Positions 54,059-63,104 of a DNA stretch of 64,000 nt are shown here, piece by piece. The notes under the pieces are model-generated. The model did not search any database. It saw only the letters and a list, made by a program, of their open reading frames with translations, and was not told the origin of the DNA. Origin of the DNA: Arthrobacter sp. C2 (GTDB lineage Bacteria > Actinomycetota > Actinomycetes > Actinomycetales > Micrococcaceae). The stretch spans positions 2,232,001-2,296,000 of the forward strand of contig CP042428.1 in the NCBI GenBank assembly GCA_024207135.1, read 5' to 3'. The first letter of the stretch is position 1. Each line of letters opens with the position of its first letter. Position numbers and translations under genes: made by a program.

Positions 54059-55429
54059 CTACCTGCTGAAGGTCCCGAGCACCTCGTTCAGCGCCTCGGT
54101 GGACGAGGGGTGCGTGAAGATCGAATCGCGCAGCGTGGCCGAGGTGACGCCCTGGCGCATGGCCAGGGCGACCAGGTTGATGACCTCCTGCGAATCCACA
54201 TGCATCAGGGCAGCGCCAAGGACCAGGTCCGTGTTGGCATCGACCACGAACTTGATGATGCCGCGGGGATCGCCCACAATCTTGGGCCGCGGCATCGCGG
54301 CGATCTCGGCGACCTTCTTGACGGCGACCTTGATGTCCAGTCCCCGGGCACGGGCCGCCTCCTCGCTGAGCCCGACGCGCGCCAACGGCGGGGTGGTGAA
54401 GATGGTGGAGGGAACCGCCACGCGGTCGGCGGTGGAACGTGTTCCGGCGCCCAGGATCGCATCGGCGACGATCCTGTTGTCATCCAGGGAAACGTAGGTG
54501 AACTGGGGTCCGCCGTTCACGTCGCCCAGCGCGTACACGCCCTCGGCGGTCGTGCGGAGGTGCTCGTCCACCTTGATGGCCCCGGAATCCGTGCGCTCGA
54601 TTCCCGCGGAGGCCAGGTCCAACCCGTCGGTGGCCGGGGTGCGGCCCAGGGCGATGAGTACGGCGTCGGCCTCGATCTCGTGTGTCTGGCCGTCTTGCAC
54701 GTAGGAAACCCGGGCGCTGCCGGCGTCCTGTCCGATGCCCTGCACGCTGGCGCCGGTGCGGACCTCGACGCCCACATCCCCAAGCGCGCCGATGACCTCG
54801 GCGGCCACGTCTTCGTCTTCCTTTTTCAGCGCCCGGGGCCCGCGATCCAGCACCGTGACCTTCGATCCGAAGTGCGCGAACATGGATGCGAACTCCGTGC
54901 CGACGTATCCGCCGCCGACCACCACCAGGGATTTGGGCAACGGCGCGTGCTGCAGCGTCGTGGAGTCGTGGATCCGCCCGCCGATGCGCACGCCGCCGAG
55001 GTCCGGGACCTGCGGCACGGCTCCGGTGTTGATGATGATCCGTTTGGCGCCCAGCTCCAGGGTCTCGTCGCCGGCCTGGATCCTGATGCGGCGCGGGCCG
55101 ATGAAGGCGGCCCGCCCGGTGATGGTCATGACCGAATCAAGGTCATCGAGCATGGAGAAGTTCTTGGCCCGCATGGCGGCGGTGAGCTTGTCCCGGCGCT
55201 GCACGGCCGTGTCGAAGTAGCCGGGATCGAACCCGTTGCCGGTGCGGGTCTCCGCGTCGTGGATCAGGGCCTTGGTGGGAACGCAGCCGATGTTGATGCA
55301 GGTGCCGCCATACATCCGGTCCGAGGCCTCGACGATGGCCACGCGTTGCCCGGCGCGGGCCATGGTCCCGGCCAGGGTCTTTCCGCCCTTGCCCCAGCCG
55401 ATGACAATCAGATCCAGTTCGTGTTCCAT
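54059..55429 (-). CDS. RclA-like flavin disulfide reductase
   Basis: A 456-residue pyridine nucleotide-disulfide oxidoreductase. The FAD fold with GWGKGGKTLAG is at the N-terminus, with the redox pair Cys44/Cys49 in GGTCINIGCVPTK, an NAD(P) fold LVVVGGGYVGTEFAS, and the second FAD motif near GVYALGDVNGGPQFTYVSLDD. The C-terminal IFTHPSSTEALNEV holds the His-Glu pair. Many stretches parallel E. coli RclA, a copper-responsive hypothiocyanous acid/quinone reductase of the oxidative-chlorine defence. The TTG before the ATG gives an alternative start. It lies 138 bases downstream of nirK. Confidence 0.85.
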   Translation of the reverse strand: MEHELDLIVIGWGKGGKTLAGTMARAGQRVAIVEASDRMYGGTCINIGCVPTKALIHDAETRTGNGFDPGYFDTAVQRRDKLTAAMRAKNFSMLDDLDSVMTITGRAAFIGPRRIRIQAGDETLELGAKRIIINTGAVPQVPDLGGVRIGGRIHDSTTLQHAPLPKSLVVVGGGYVGTEFASMFAHFGSKVTVLDRGPRALKKEDEDVAAEVIGALGDVGVEVRTGASVQGIGQDAGSARVSYVQDGQTHEIEADAVLIALGRTPATDGLDLASAGIERTDSGAIKVDEHLRTTAEGVYALGDVNGGPQFTYVSLDDNRIVADAILGAGTRSTADRVAVPSTIFTTPPLARVGLSEEAARARGLDIKVAVKKVAEIAAMPRPKIVGDPRGIIKFVVDANTDLVLGAALMHVDSQEVINLVALAMRQGVTSATLRDSIFTHPSSTEALNEVLGTFSR

Positions 55430-55527
55430 CAAGCCGTCCTTGCTTCGGGAATTATCGTGTTGACTAGACTCGAGTGTGCTCCGCCGCGGTGCGGGCGGTC
55501 AAGAAACCAGGGTTCTTCACAGGCAAC

Positions 55528-55563
55528 CCGTTGAAACGCTGCTCCCAAGCCGTTGAAATGCTG
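55528..55563. repeat. Tandem 14-bp direct repeat between nirK and the rclA-like gene
   Basis: CCGTTGAAACGCTG (55528-55541) and CCGTTGAAATGCTG (55550-55563) differ at one base and repeat with a period of 22 bases. They lie just after the nirK stop and about 100-135 bases before the RclA-like start, suggesting a regulator-binding pair for that gene. Confidence 0.45.
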
Positions 55564-55567
55564 ACCT

Positions 55568-58279
55568 CTATTCGGCCACCTTGAACACGCCTTGGGCACC
55601 GCGTTCGGCATCGACCATAATGTGGGAAACGAAGGGATAGGTTCCTGCCTCGGGGAACCGGAGCTCCACGAATCCGCCCTGCGCCACGCCGAGCGCCAGC
55701 GCCTGGCTTCCGCCGCCCCCACCCTCGCGGTCATCGAGCAGGTAGTTTCCCTCGAGCCAGGTGGTGTCGAATTGCCCGCCGATCACGTGGAAGGAGGAGG
55801 CCCGGTTGGGCCCGACATCCAGCAGCCAGATCCGCACGCGTTCCCCGACCCTGGCCGGCAGCGGCCGGTGCACGTATTGCTTCGCGTAGCCGTTGAAGAC
55901 CACCAGGTCCGGCTTCTCCGCGGCCAGCTTCGCGGTGTCGACCTCAGCGCCCTGGGCGCCCAGATAGAACTCGGACTGGGCCAGCACGTAGGAGCGGTCC
56001 ACCTCGGGCAATCCCTCGGGCTCGATCACCACGGTGCCGAACATGCCGTTGGCGATGTGCGCGCTCATGGGCATGGTCGAGCAGTGGTACATCCAGATCC
56101 CCGCCCGGGTGGCGGTGAACGCGTAGCGCAGCGATTGGCCGGGCTGGATGGTGCGCATGGGCTCGTCCGGTGCCAGCGCACCGGCATGGAAGTCGATGGA
56201 GTGGCCCATGGTTCCGTCGTTGACCAGCGTGATCTCGAACCTGTCGCCGACCCGGCCGTGCAGCAGCGGGCCCGGCGCGGTGCCGTTGAAGGTCCAGAGT
56301 TTTTGCCGCACTCCCGGGGAGACCTCGGCAATTGCTTCCTGCGCGGTGAACGTGGCCTGGTGGACAACGGGCTTGCCGTCCTTCGGCCGTGGCGGAAGCA
56401 CGGGCAGCGACGCGTCATGCGCGGTGAAGGACGCATCGGGTTCTGCCATCAAGTCTAGCGGGGCGCCTGGGGCCAACGGGGCCTGGGACGCCGGCTGGTG
56501 CAAGGACCCGTGGCCCGGGTCAGCCGCTCCGGGATCGACGCCGGGTGCCGCGGGCGTGCCGGTGGCCTTGATGTCCAGCACCATGCCCATTTGCCTGTGG
56601 CCCACGATCGAACACCAGGCCGAGACATCGGAGGTGATGACTCCGGCGTCCACGGTGGCGCTTTGGCCCGGGGCCAGCCGACCGCTGTTTGCCCCGGTTG
56701 CCAGCACCAGGTCGTGCGTTTCGGTGGCATCGGTGTTGGTCAGCTCGATGACCAGATGCGTGCCGGCGGGAACCTCGATGCTGGAGGGGGTGAAGCGCAT
56801 GTCGGCGGCCTGGACCTCCACTGTCATGGTTTCGGCCGTGGTTGCCGGTGCCGCTGTGCCGGCTTCGGGAGGGGCGGGCGGTGCGGCGATGCCGGAGGCC
56901 GCCGGGTCGATGGCCACTCCCACCGCGATGGCCAGCACCACGGCGACGAGTCCGGCCATGGCCTGGCCAGCACGCTGGCCCGCGGGGCGCTCCCCTTCCG
57001 GTTCCAGGCGCACCCGTGGGGCCGGGGTTCCGGCGGGCAAGCCCAGGGCCTTGATGCCTGCGGCCGCCTTGGCCTTGGCACCGCGGTGGGCCCGCAGGGC
57101 CATAAAGAGCAGCAGGAGGAAGCTTGCCATGGCCACCAGGTACAGCCCCGAGCACAGCACCCGAACCAGCGAGGGAACCGGCAGCGCACACACCAGCAGC
57201 GCGGCATTCGCGGTGGACACGCGCAGCACCGCCCCGCGGTCCAGCACCGTGGTCGCGGCCCTGACCGGGGCCGGACCGCCACCCAGGACCACCGGCACCA
57301 GGTAGGACAGCGCACCGAGCAGCACCTGCGCGGCGAACCCGGCCACCAGGAACGGGGTGATGGAGGCAAACTGGCGGCCGACCACCTGCCAGTCGCCGGT
57401 GCCCAGCAGGGAAACGACCAGGGCCACCAGGCACCCGATCCACCAGCTGACAGCGCCCAGCACCGAGAGCGTGGAGAAGGTCTTCGGCGGCTTGTTCCGA
57501 GCGACCTGGATGAAGGAGGACGCCATCATGCCCAGGCCCGCGATGTAGCCGAGCAGGCCCGCCGCGGCCACGGGCAGGAGACCGAATCCGGCGCCGAGCG
57601 CCGCGGCCAGGGCGGAGGCAATGAGCACCGGCAGGGCCCGCCGGGAATTGGCCGCGGCCTGGTCGGCGATCCTGGTGCGCAGCATGGTGGGCCAGAGCGT
57701 GACCAGGGTTCCCGCCACCGTCAGGCCCACCCATCCCAGGACGTTGAGGAACGCGTGGGCCAGGGTGACCTGCTCATGGGTCGGCGAGCCGGTGCCATGG
57801 GCCAGCACGGTGCCCAGCACCGCCCCGACGGGCAGGAAGGCGGCCGCGGCGATGTAGTACTTCACGGTTGCGCCAAAGCGGGAAGGCAGGGCGCGCCGCA
57901 TGCGGGCGAGCAGGTCCACCCCGTGCCAGATCACGGCCCCTGCCACCAGTGCGGCCCCGGTCGCGGTGACGGGCCAGAAGCTGGACAGCACCCCGGTGAC
58001 CACCACGACGGTGCCGGCGTTGAGCATGAGAAGCCGCCAGTTCTGGGTGGCCCGGTCATGGGGCCGGGCCGGGGTGCGCAGCAGGGCGATGGCAAAGTAC
58101 TGGGACCAGACCAGGATCGCGTGGGAGATCGCGCCGAGCAGCAGCAGGTGGATCATGAGCCAGCGGGGCGCGGGGATCTGGCGGTGGACCAGCGTGGCAG
58201 CCACGAGGAGAACCAGCCAGAAGGACACCGGCAGATCGCGCATGGGCCAGAAGCCCCTGGAAGGGTTCTTGCTCATCAT
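55568..58279 (-). CDS. nirK: Membrane-fused copper nitrite reductase with extra cupredoxin domain
   Basis: A 903-residue protein with three parts. Residues about 15-455 form around a dozen membrane spans of NnrS/haem-copper-like character. A cupredoxin domain follows (about 485-572; type 1 ligands His522, Cys556, His561, Met564). A two-domain NirK makes up the rest (about 630-903). In NirK the type 1 ligands are His693, Cys733, His741 and Met746, the type 2 ligands His698, His732 and His886, and Asp696 and His831 supply the catalytic pair. All key residues are present, so nitrite reduction to NO outside the membrane is expected. The ATG overlaps the stop of the upstream membrane gene. Confidence 0.9.
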   Translation of the reverse strand: MMSKNPSRGFWPMRDLPVSFWLVLLVAATLVHRQIPAPRWLMIHLLLLGAISHAILVWSQYFAIALLRTPARPHDRATQNWRLLMLNAGTVVVVTGVLSSFWPVTATGAALVAGAVIWHGVDLLARMRRALPSRFGATVKYYIAAAAFLPVGAVLGTVLAHGTGSPTHEQVTLAHAFLNVLGWVGLTVAGTLVTLWPTMLRTRIADQAAANSRRALPVLIASALAAALGAGFGLLPVAAAGLLGYIAGLGMMASSFIQVARNKPPKTFSTLSVLGAVSWWIGCLVALVVSLLGTGDWQVVGRQFASITPFLVAGFAAQVLLGALSYLVPVVLGGGPAPVRAATTVLDRGAVLRVSTANAALLVCALPVPSLVRVLCSGLYLVAMASFLLLLFMALRAHRGAKAKAAAGIKALGLPAGTPAPRVRLEPEGERPAGQRAGQAMAGLVAVVLAIAVGVAIDPAASGIAAPPAPPEAGTAAPATTAETMTVEVQAADMRFTPSSIEVPAGTHLVIELTNTDATETHDLVLATGANSGRLAPGQSATVDAGVITSDVSAWCSIVGHRQMGMVLDIKATGTPAAPGVDPGAADPGHGSLHQPASQAPLAPGAPLDLMAEPDASFTAHDASLPVLPPRPKDGKPVVHQATFTAQEAIAEVSPGVRQKLWTFNGTAPGPLLHGRVGDRFEITLVNDGTMGHSIDFHAGALAPDEPMRTIQPGQSLRYAFTATRAGIWMYHCSTMPMSAHIANGMFGTVVIEPEGLPEVDRSYVLAQSEFYLGAQGAEVDTAKLAAEKPDLVVFNGYAKQYVHRPLPARVGERVRIWLLDVGPNRASSFHVIGGQFDTTWLEGNYLLDDREGGGGGSQALALGVAQGGFVELRFPEAGTYPFVSHIMVDAERGAQGVFKVAE

Positions 58280-59553
58280 TCTGGCTTCCGTAGAGTTATC
58301 GGTAGGCCGGAGCGCGGAGGTTGCGCTGCGGGGTTGGTGTCGGGCAATGGTCTTGCCACCTCCGGCGGGCCGATGCCCAGCAACTTGGGCGCAAGCAAGG
58401 ATTTGCCGGGTCCGGGAGGCTCAGCGGCAGGCGGCGCTGGTGCCACAGTCTTCGGCCGGGGCTCGCCCATCAGCACGGAGGCGACGGCCAGGACCAGGAA
58501 AAGCAGCAGAGCCAGGACGTTGGCCGCGCCCCCGGCGCGCCAGGCCCAGTCGTATCCCAGTCCGTTGCCGATCCACAGCCGCAACGCCAACCCCACCCAC
58601 AGCAAGGTCGCCGGGACCCACATCATCGGGCGATAGGGCAAGGGGCGGCGCAGGATCGCGGGAAGGATGCTCGAGGAGTGTGCAATGACCATCGAGATCG
58701 TGAATCCCAGGAACACTGCGTGGATGACGGTGTCGTAGGCGGCCCGGGTGGCAGGGAATCCGAAGCACCAGGTGATAGCGGCAACCAGCAGCCATCCGTA
58801 GCCGGCGAGGATGCAAGTGGCCATGAACCGGGTGGCTCCGGTGGCGCGGATGGTGCGGCGGGCAACGTCGTGGGCGGCCAGCCACAACACCAGCACGGCA
58901 AGGACCAGGCCGAACCCGACTGATCCCCACGCCGGGTTCAGCAACGAGGCCGCCACCGCGAAGGTGAGCAGCCAGGACAGCTGGAGCGCCCGGGTTCCGG
59001 CCAGCGGACCCGTGGAGATGCGTGCCAGTTCCACGCGCTCGCCCGCGATGCTCAGCACCAGGAAGGCTGCCAGCCAGGGCAGCAACAGGGCCATTTCCAC
59101 CCCGCCGAGCCACAGGATCGCGGCACCTGTGCCCAGTGCAGCACCCAGCAGCTGGATGAGCACGGAGTGGTCGCGCTGTCGGCGCCAGATCGGCAGGTAG
59201 ACCCACACCAGGGCCGCCATCCCGGCGAGCAGGCCCAGCTTTCCGGCGTAACGCGGCACGTTGGAAAGCAGCAGGAGAGATCCGACCCCCAGCAGCAGCG
59301 GGCTGAGGTAGCCGGCGCGCCGACCCAGGGCCACCGCGCGTTCAAGAGCGACCAAGGTTCCCACGAACCCCAGGGCCAGCACCATGCCGTGGACCTCGCT
59401 CCAGTGGGCTGCGTTCAGCGGAGCGGGCAAATCCAGGAGAAGCAAGGCTGCGTTCAGCCCGGCCAGCAGGCTCGCGGCAGCGGGCACCATGAACAGGGTG
59501 CGTGCCGGGATCGGCCGGGGCTTGGCTTGGATGGATTTTCGGGCGGCATTCAT
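58276..59553 (-). CDS. NnrS-like multi-span membrane protein
   Basis: A 425-residue protein with about twelve hydrophobic spans and a proline-rich cytoplasmic tail. It has conserved histidines at helix ends (WSEVHGMVLALGF near residue 53; DTVIHAVFLGFTISMVIAHSSSILPAI near 280), a pattern of the NnrS/haem-copper family involved in nitrosative stress or denitrification. Both ends overlap neighbours by ATGA: the regulator upstream and nirK downstream. It probably supports nirK function, for example in NO tolerance or copper/haem assembly (inference). Confidence 0.8.
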   Translation of the reverse strand: MNAARKSIQAKPRPIPARTLFMVPAAASLLAGLNAALLLLDLPAPLNAAHWSEVHGMVLALGFVGTLVALERAVALGRRAGYLSPLLLGVGSLLLLSNVPRYAGKLGLLAGMAALVWVYLPIWRRQRDHSVLIQLLGAALGTGAAILWLGGVEMALLLPWLAAFLVLSIAGERVELARISTGPLAGTRALQLSWLLTFAVAASLLNPAWGSVGFGLVLAVLVLWLAAHDVARRTIRATGATRFMATCILAGYGWLLVAAITWCFGFPATRAAYDTVIHAVFLGFTISMVIAHSSSILPAILRRPLPYRPMMWVPATLLWVGLALRLWIGNGLGYDWAWRAGGAANVLALLLFLVLAVASVLMGEPRPKTVAPAPPAAEPPGPGKSLLAPKLLGIGPPEVARPLPDTNPAAQPPRSGLPITLRKPE

Positions 59554-60257
59554 CCGGAGGGGGTTTCGCTGGCTGCGGCGCGCAGGTGCAGGGCGCACTG
59601 GCCGGGTGCCGAAAACGGCAACAGGGTGCTGGAGGAGCCGTCGAGTCCCATCTCTGCGAAGGCCCCCTGGATGATCCCCAGGTGGACGCCACAGACGATG
59701 TCCGGGTGCTTGCTGGCCGCTTCAATGAGCGGACAGCGGGTCAGCACCACGTGTTCGTTGGAGGCATCGGGTTCAGGGGCGAATCCGACTTCTTCAAGCA
59801 TGTCGACCAGGTGGGACCGGGCCGCCTCCGCCGGGCGGTCGCCATGGTGCTCGCCTTGTTGCTTGAGCGTCAGTTCCCTGCCCCAAACCTTGCCTGCACC
59901 CACCGCATCCTGGACCGGATGCGCACTTGTTTCATGCAACACGGTGGCCAGGGCGGAGGCCAGGGAGGCATAGGGCGAATGCTCGATGGGTTTCTTGGCT
60001 TCCCAGAGCCATGCGGGACGGCCACGGCCTTCCGAGACGGCGCGCTCGCGGCTCAGGTAGCCGTCGCGCAACAGATCCTCGAGATGAGCCCGGACGGTGT
60101 TTTCATGCAGCCCACAGGCGCGCGTGATGGCAGCGATCGTGGCGGGGGCCGATTGCGCTTCCAACAGCTCAAGGATCCGCAGGCGCGTGGGCGAGAGCGG
60201 GCGCCCGAAAGACGTGCGTCTGGTCCGGGCCGGTGAACGATCCGAGGGACCGGTCAC
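59550..60257 (-). CDS. SufR-type Fe-S transcriptional regulator of the nir operon
   Basis: A 235-residue regulator of the COG2345 class. An N-terminal winged HTH (about 22-85) contains TRLRILELLEA and ACGLHENTVRAHLEDLL. The C-terminal half holds Cys175, Cys189 and Cys221 (C-x13-C-x31-C) with His192 nearby, as expected for a [4Fe-4S] or [2Fe-2S] ligand set like SufR. Such clusters react with NO or O2, apt for control of a nitrite reductase. First gene of the operon; its stop overlaps the next gene by ATGA. It is divergent from the DUF2249 gene. Confidence 0.87.
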   Translation of the reverse strand: MTGPSDRSPARTRRTSFGRPLSPTRLRILELLEAQSAPATIAAITRACGLHENTVRAHLEDLLRDGYLSRERAVSEGRGRPAWLWEAKKPIEHSPYASLASALATVLHETSAHPVQDAVGAGKVWGRELTLKQQGEHHGDRPAEAARSHLVDMLEEVGFAPEPDASNEHVVLTRCPLIEAASKHPDIVCGVHLGIIQGAFAEMGLDGSSSTLLPFSAPGQCALHLRAAASETPSG

Positions 60258-60392
60258 GGGGTGGCCAAGGGAGCAAATGACAGGCGACGGCGACTACGAT
60301 TGTTTTCCACGTAGTTAACTGTAATAAAATGATTCGAAGGTTACCAGTCGACGCTGGAAACCGAGACCCCACTTGATCAAAGGAACCCCATC

Positions 60393-60713
60393 ATGGCTGA
60401 CATTGTTATCTCCTCCAGCAAGGAAGAAGCCGAGAAGCAGACCCAACCCGCGGCCCACGAGTGCGCCTGCGGCGATCATGATGCCGAACTTCCGGAGCTT
60501 GACGCCCGGTCCATCCCACACGCGATCCGCCACGCCACGATCTTTGGAGCCCTGGATTCCCTTGCCGCGGGTGCCGGCCTGGTCCTGGTGGCGCCGCACA
60601 ACCCCCTGCCGCTGCTGGACCAGCTCGAAAGCCGGGCGCCCGGCGCATTCGAGATCAGCTACCTCGAAGAGGGGCCGGAGGCCTGGCGCCTGCAACTGGT
60701 GCGCAAGGCCTAG
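60393..60713 (+). CDS. DUF2249-domain protein
   Basis: A 106-residue protein. The N-terminal 35 residues carry a CACGDHD Cys/His cluster, followed by a DUF2249 domain (about 35-104) with ELDARSIPHAIRHATIFGALDSL and LVAPHNPLPLLDQLE, a TusA-like fold. DUF2249 proteins often accompany hemerythrins and denitrification genes, and a redox or sulfur-relay role is suspected. The 135-base divergent gap to the SufR-type gene holds an AT-rich stretch with the palindrome AGTTAACT, a likely shared regulatory zone. Confidence 0.85.
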   Translation: MADIVISSSKEEAEKQTQPAAHECACGDHDAELPELDARSIPHAIRHATIFGALDSLAAGAGLVLVAPHNPLPLLDQLESRAPGAFEISYLEEGPEAWRLQLVRKA

Positions 60714-60812
60714 AAACCCCGGAGGAAGACCTATGGGGCCCGGCCGACACGGCCTGACCCCACAGCTCCGAGCCTTGGCACGCCCGATGCCGGCGCGCCA
60801 AGCATGCGTTCG

Positions 60813-61247
60813 CTATTGCCCGGCGCTGTCCGCTCCGGCGATATTGACCATCCAGTCGACGCCGAACTTGTCGGTGAGCATGCCGAACCAGTCGCCCCAC
60901 GGGGCCTGAGCGAGTTGCTCTCCGATCTTGGCTCCGTCGCTGAGCTTCTCCCAGTAATTTGTCAATTCTTCCTTGTCGTCGCCGCTGAGGGTGACGGAGA
61001 TGGCGGTTCCTCCCTTCCATTCCATGGAAGCGGGGGTGTCGGCGGCCATCAGGTTCAAGCCGTTGGGTGCACGCAGGTGCCCGTGCATGATCTTGTTGTT
61101 GTCGTCGTCCGGGTAGTCCGTCTTGGCGAACTCGAAGTCCGCGAAGGGACGAAGGTCCAGCTCGCCACCGAAGACCGACTGGTAGAACTCGAGCGCGGGA
61201 CGCGCCGTGTCGCGGAAGCTGATGTAGGGGTTGAGGATCGTGGCCAT
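60813..61247 (-). CDS. VOC-family (PhnB-like) protein
   Basis: A 144-residue vicinal-oxygen-chelate protein of the PhnB/3-demethylubiquinone-methyltransferase-like group. The start is TILNPYISFRDTARPALEFYQSVFGGEL; later landmarks are KIMHGHLRAPNGLNLMAAD and a C-terminal WGDWFGMLTDKFGVDWMVNI. The fold has paired beta-alpha-beta-beta-beta modules. The family rarely has known substrates. GGAG six bases before the ATG at 61247 fixes the start. It is divergent from a MarR regulator, which may control it. Confidence 0.87.
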   Translation of the reverse strand: MATILNPYISFRDTARPALEFYQSVFGGELDLRPFADFEFAKTDYPDDDNNKIMHGHLRAPNGLNLMAADTPASMEWKGGTAISVTLSGDDKEELTNYWEKLSDGAKIGEQLAQAPWGDWFGMLTDKFGVDWMVNIAGADSAGQ

Positions 61248-61480
61248 GGTGTTCTCCATCGTTTGGCGGGGTTCAACAACTAGCAATTCTGCCCGGCACA
61301 CCCGCTCCCCGGAACCCTTGCGGGCGGATGTTTGCCGGGTATCCGCCGGGAAACGGGCAGAGGCGAATGGTGCCGCGGCCCCGCCCGCTTCGAAGCAGGG
61401 CTTGGCAACGGTCGCCCCGATGCCGCACCACGGGAAATCCCGCGGCAACAAGGACGTCGAAGCGGAAAATCGCAACTAAA

Positions 61481-61993
61481 ATGAATGACATGACTTCACC
61501 GTTTTCCGATTCCCGCCCCGACCCGGGATCGGCCACCGACTCCACCGCACTCGATCCGCTGATCGAGGATGTGGAAAAAGAGTTCTCCATGATGGTCGTC
61601 AAGGCGCGTCAGGCCATCCGCAGGCGCGCCGCTTCCGTCCACCCGGAGCTCCAGCCCTTGGGCTACAAGGTGCTCTCCATCCTGGCCCGCGAGCAGGCCC
61701 AGCAACAGATCATCCTGGCCGAGGAACTCCAGGTGGACAAGGCCACCATGAGCCGGATGATCAAGTGGCTCGAGGCCAAGGAACTGGTGACCCGTGTCCC
61801 GGATCCGGATGACGGACGGGCCATGCTGGTCAGCATCACCGACGCGGCGCGGGCCGGTGTGATCGCCTCGAGCGCCGCTTCGCGCCAGCTGCTGCGCAAC
61901 CGGCTGATTTCCTGGGAACCCGAGGAAATCAAGCGTTTCTCGGACCTGCTGGCCCGGCTCAATGCCAACGACCAGCCCCAACACGGCAAATAA
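61481..61993 (+). CDS. MarR-family transcriptional regulator
   Basis: A 170-residue winged-helix regulator. The core runs from about residue 45: LQPLGYKVLSILAREQ, then the recognition helix VDKATMSRMIKWLEAKELV and a wing with RVPDPDDGRAMLVSIT. Its N-terminus is longer than usual (about 25 polar residues). The start is ATG 61481 or 61490. It is divergent from the VOC gene (233-base gap without other recognisable elements) and followed by a strong terminator, so it is a single-gene unit. No sensing cysteine in the OhrR position is seen. Confidence 0.87.
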   Translation: MNDMTSPFSDSRPDPGSATDSTALDPLIEDVEKEFSMMVVKARQAIRRRAASVHPELQPLGYKVLSILAREQAQQQIILAEELQVDKATMSRMIKWLEAKELVTRVPDPDDGRAMLVSITDAARAGVIASSAASRQLLRNRLISWEPEEIKRFSDLLARLNANDQPQHGK

Positions 61994-62013
61994 CTTGGCT
62001 CCATGGATTTCCC

Positions 62014-62046
62014 GGCCCCGGCCCTTCGCACAGAAGGGCCGGGGCC
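62014..62046 (+). terminator. Rho-independent terminator after marR
   Basis: GGCCCCGGCCCTTC (62014-62027) pairs perfectly with GAAGGGCCGGGGCC (62033-62046) around a five-base loop and is followed by TCTTTC. The rest of the 475-base gap to the OsmC gene (62047-62468) is less GC-rich and shows no convincing gene on either strand. Confidence 0.9.
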
Positions 62047-62468
62047 TCTTTCATGCCCAGCGCCAGAGGCGCCCGCTTGGTACCGAGGACCACACGTGCA
62101 TCAAGGCCGGAGTCTCCGGCACACCAGGCCGTCGAGCAGTTCGAAGATTATTCGCATACCTCCATTGAAGCGGCCATTCCCATTCGCCAAACAGCCTCAT
62201 GTCGCGGCACCAGCGGGCACTTGTTCGACGAAAGCCGATTTTGTCGTGACGATTTGTTAAGCACCCGCCTTGCCTCCGTGGTGCGGCTTCGGGAAGACTC
62301 ATCAGCAGAATCACGAGTTCCCGCCATTCACGACCCTGGTCGGCGGGACGGCAACCCTCTTCGTCATAGCGGGGTGCTCCAGGTGAAGATTCGACGCCGC
62401 CCAACCGGGCCGGCGTAAGTATGGCGTCGTGCGAGCGCATGCGCCAACCACGAAAGGATCCGTTTCCC

Positions 62469-63014
62469 ATGTCCGAAACCCTGATCGAAGACACCCTGGA
62501 CTCCGTTCGCGCCGAGAAGCTCACCGCAGCCGGCACCGCGTGGGGCGAGCGCATCTCGCAGAACACCGCCAGCGCTGCCCTGACCTTCAAGGCCAGCGGC
62601 GTGTCCACCGGATCGGTCTCCAGCGAGATTACCGCCGGCAAGCACCGCTTCATCGTCGACGAGCCCGAGGCACTGGCCGGGGACGACGTTGCAGCCAGCC
62701 CCGTCGAGTTCGCCTTGGGCGCGCTGATCTCCTGCCAGGTTGTGGTCTACCGCCTCTACGCGCACCAGTTGGGCCTGAAGATCGACTCGCTGGAAATCAA
62801 CGCCGATGCGGACCTGGATGTGCGCGGGCTGTTCGGCATCGAGAAGACCGTCCGCCCCGGCTTCGGCGAGGTCCGCCTCACCGTGAAGATCCAGGGCCCG
62901 GAAACCCGCGAGCGCTACGAAGAGCTCCAGGCTGCCGTGGACGAGCACTGCCCGGTTCTGGACATCTTCACCAACCCGACGCCGGTGAGCGTCGAATTGG
63001 TCACCGCAAGCTAG
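62469..63014 (+). CDS. OsmC/Ohr-family peroxide detoxification protein
   Basis: A 181-residue OsmC-family protein, a thiol-dependent hydroperoxide reductase. The two redox cysteines are Cys89 (ISCQVVVY, on the long central helix) and Cys161 (EHCPVLD). AASPVEFALGALISC and the C-terminal IFTNPTPVSVELV are typical. The Arg that activates the peroxidatic Cys may be in the N-terminal sheet. AAAGGA lies before the ATG at 62469. A single-gene unit with its own terminator. Confidence 0.88.
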   Translation: MSETLIEDTLDSVRAEKLTAAGTAWGERISQNTASAALTFKASGVSTGSVSSEITAGKHRFIVDEPEALAGDDVAASPVEFALGALISCQVVVYRLYAHQLGLKIDSLEINADADLDVRGLFGIEKTVRPGFGEVRLTVKIQGPETRERYEELQAAVDEHCPVLDIFTNPTPVSVELVTAS

Positions 63015-63034
63015 CGCCACCATGATCCGGCCGT

Positions 63035-63069
63035 GGGCCGGTGCCGATCGAGGGGATCGGCACCGGCCC
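63035..63069. terminator. 15-bp terminator hairpin between convergent genes
   Basis: GGGCCGGTGCCGATC (63035-63049) pairs perfectly with 63055-63069 around a five-base loop. It serves the OsmC gene and probably also the convergent propeller gene whose stop is at 63105. Confidence 0.85.
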
Positions 63070-63104
63070 GCGGCTCTTGGTTTCCACCCGCGCCCGGGTG
63101 CCGG

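Noticed and set aside
62051-62653. A 200-codon open frame on the minus strand in the marR-osmC gap
   Set aside because: It overlaps the OsmC gene and the terminator, has no ribosome site and no family resemblance. The gap is treated as non-coding.
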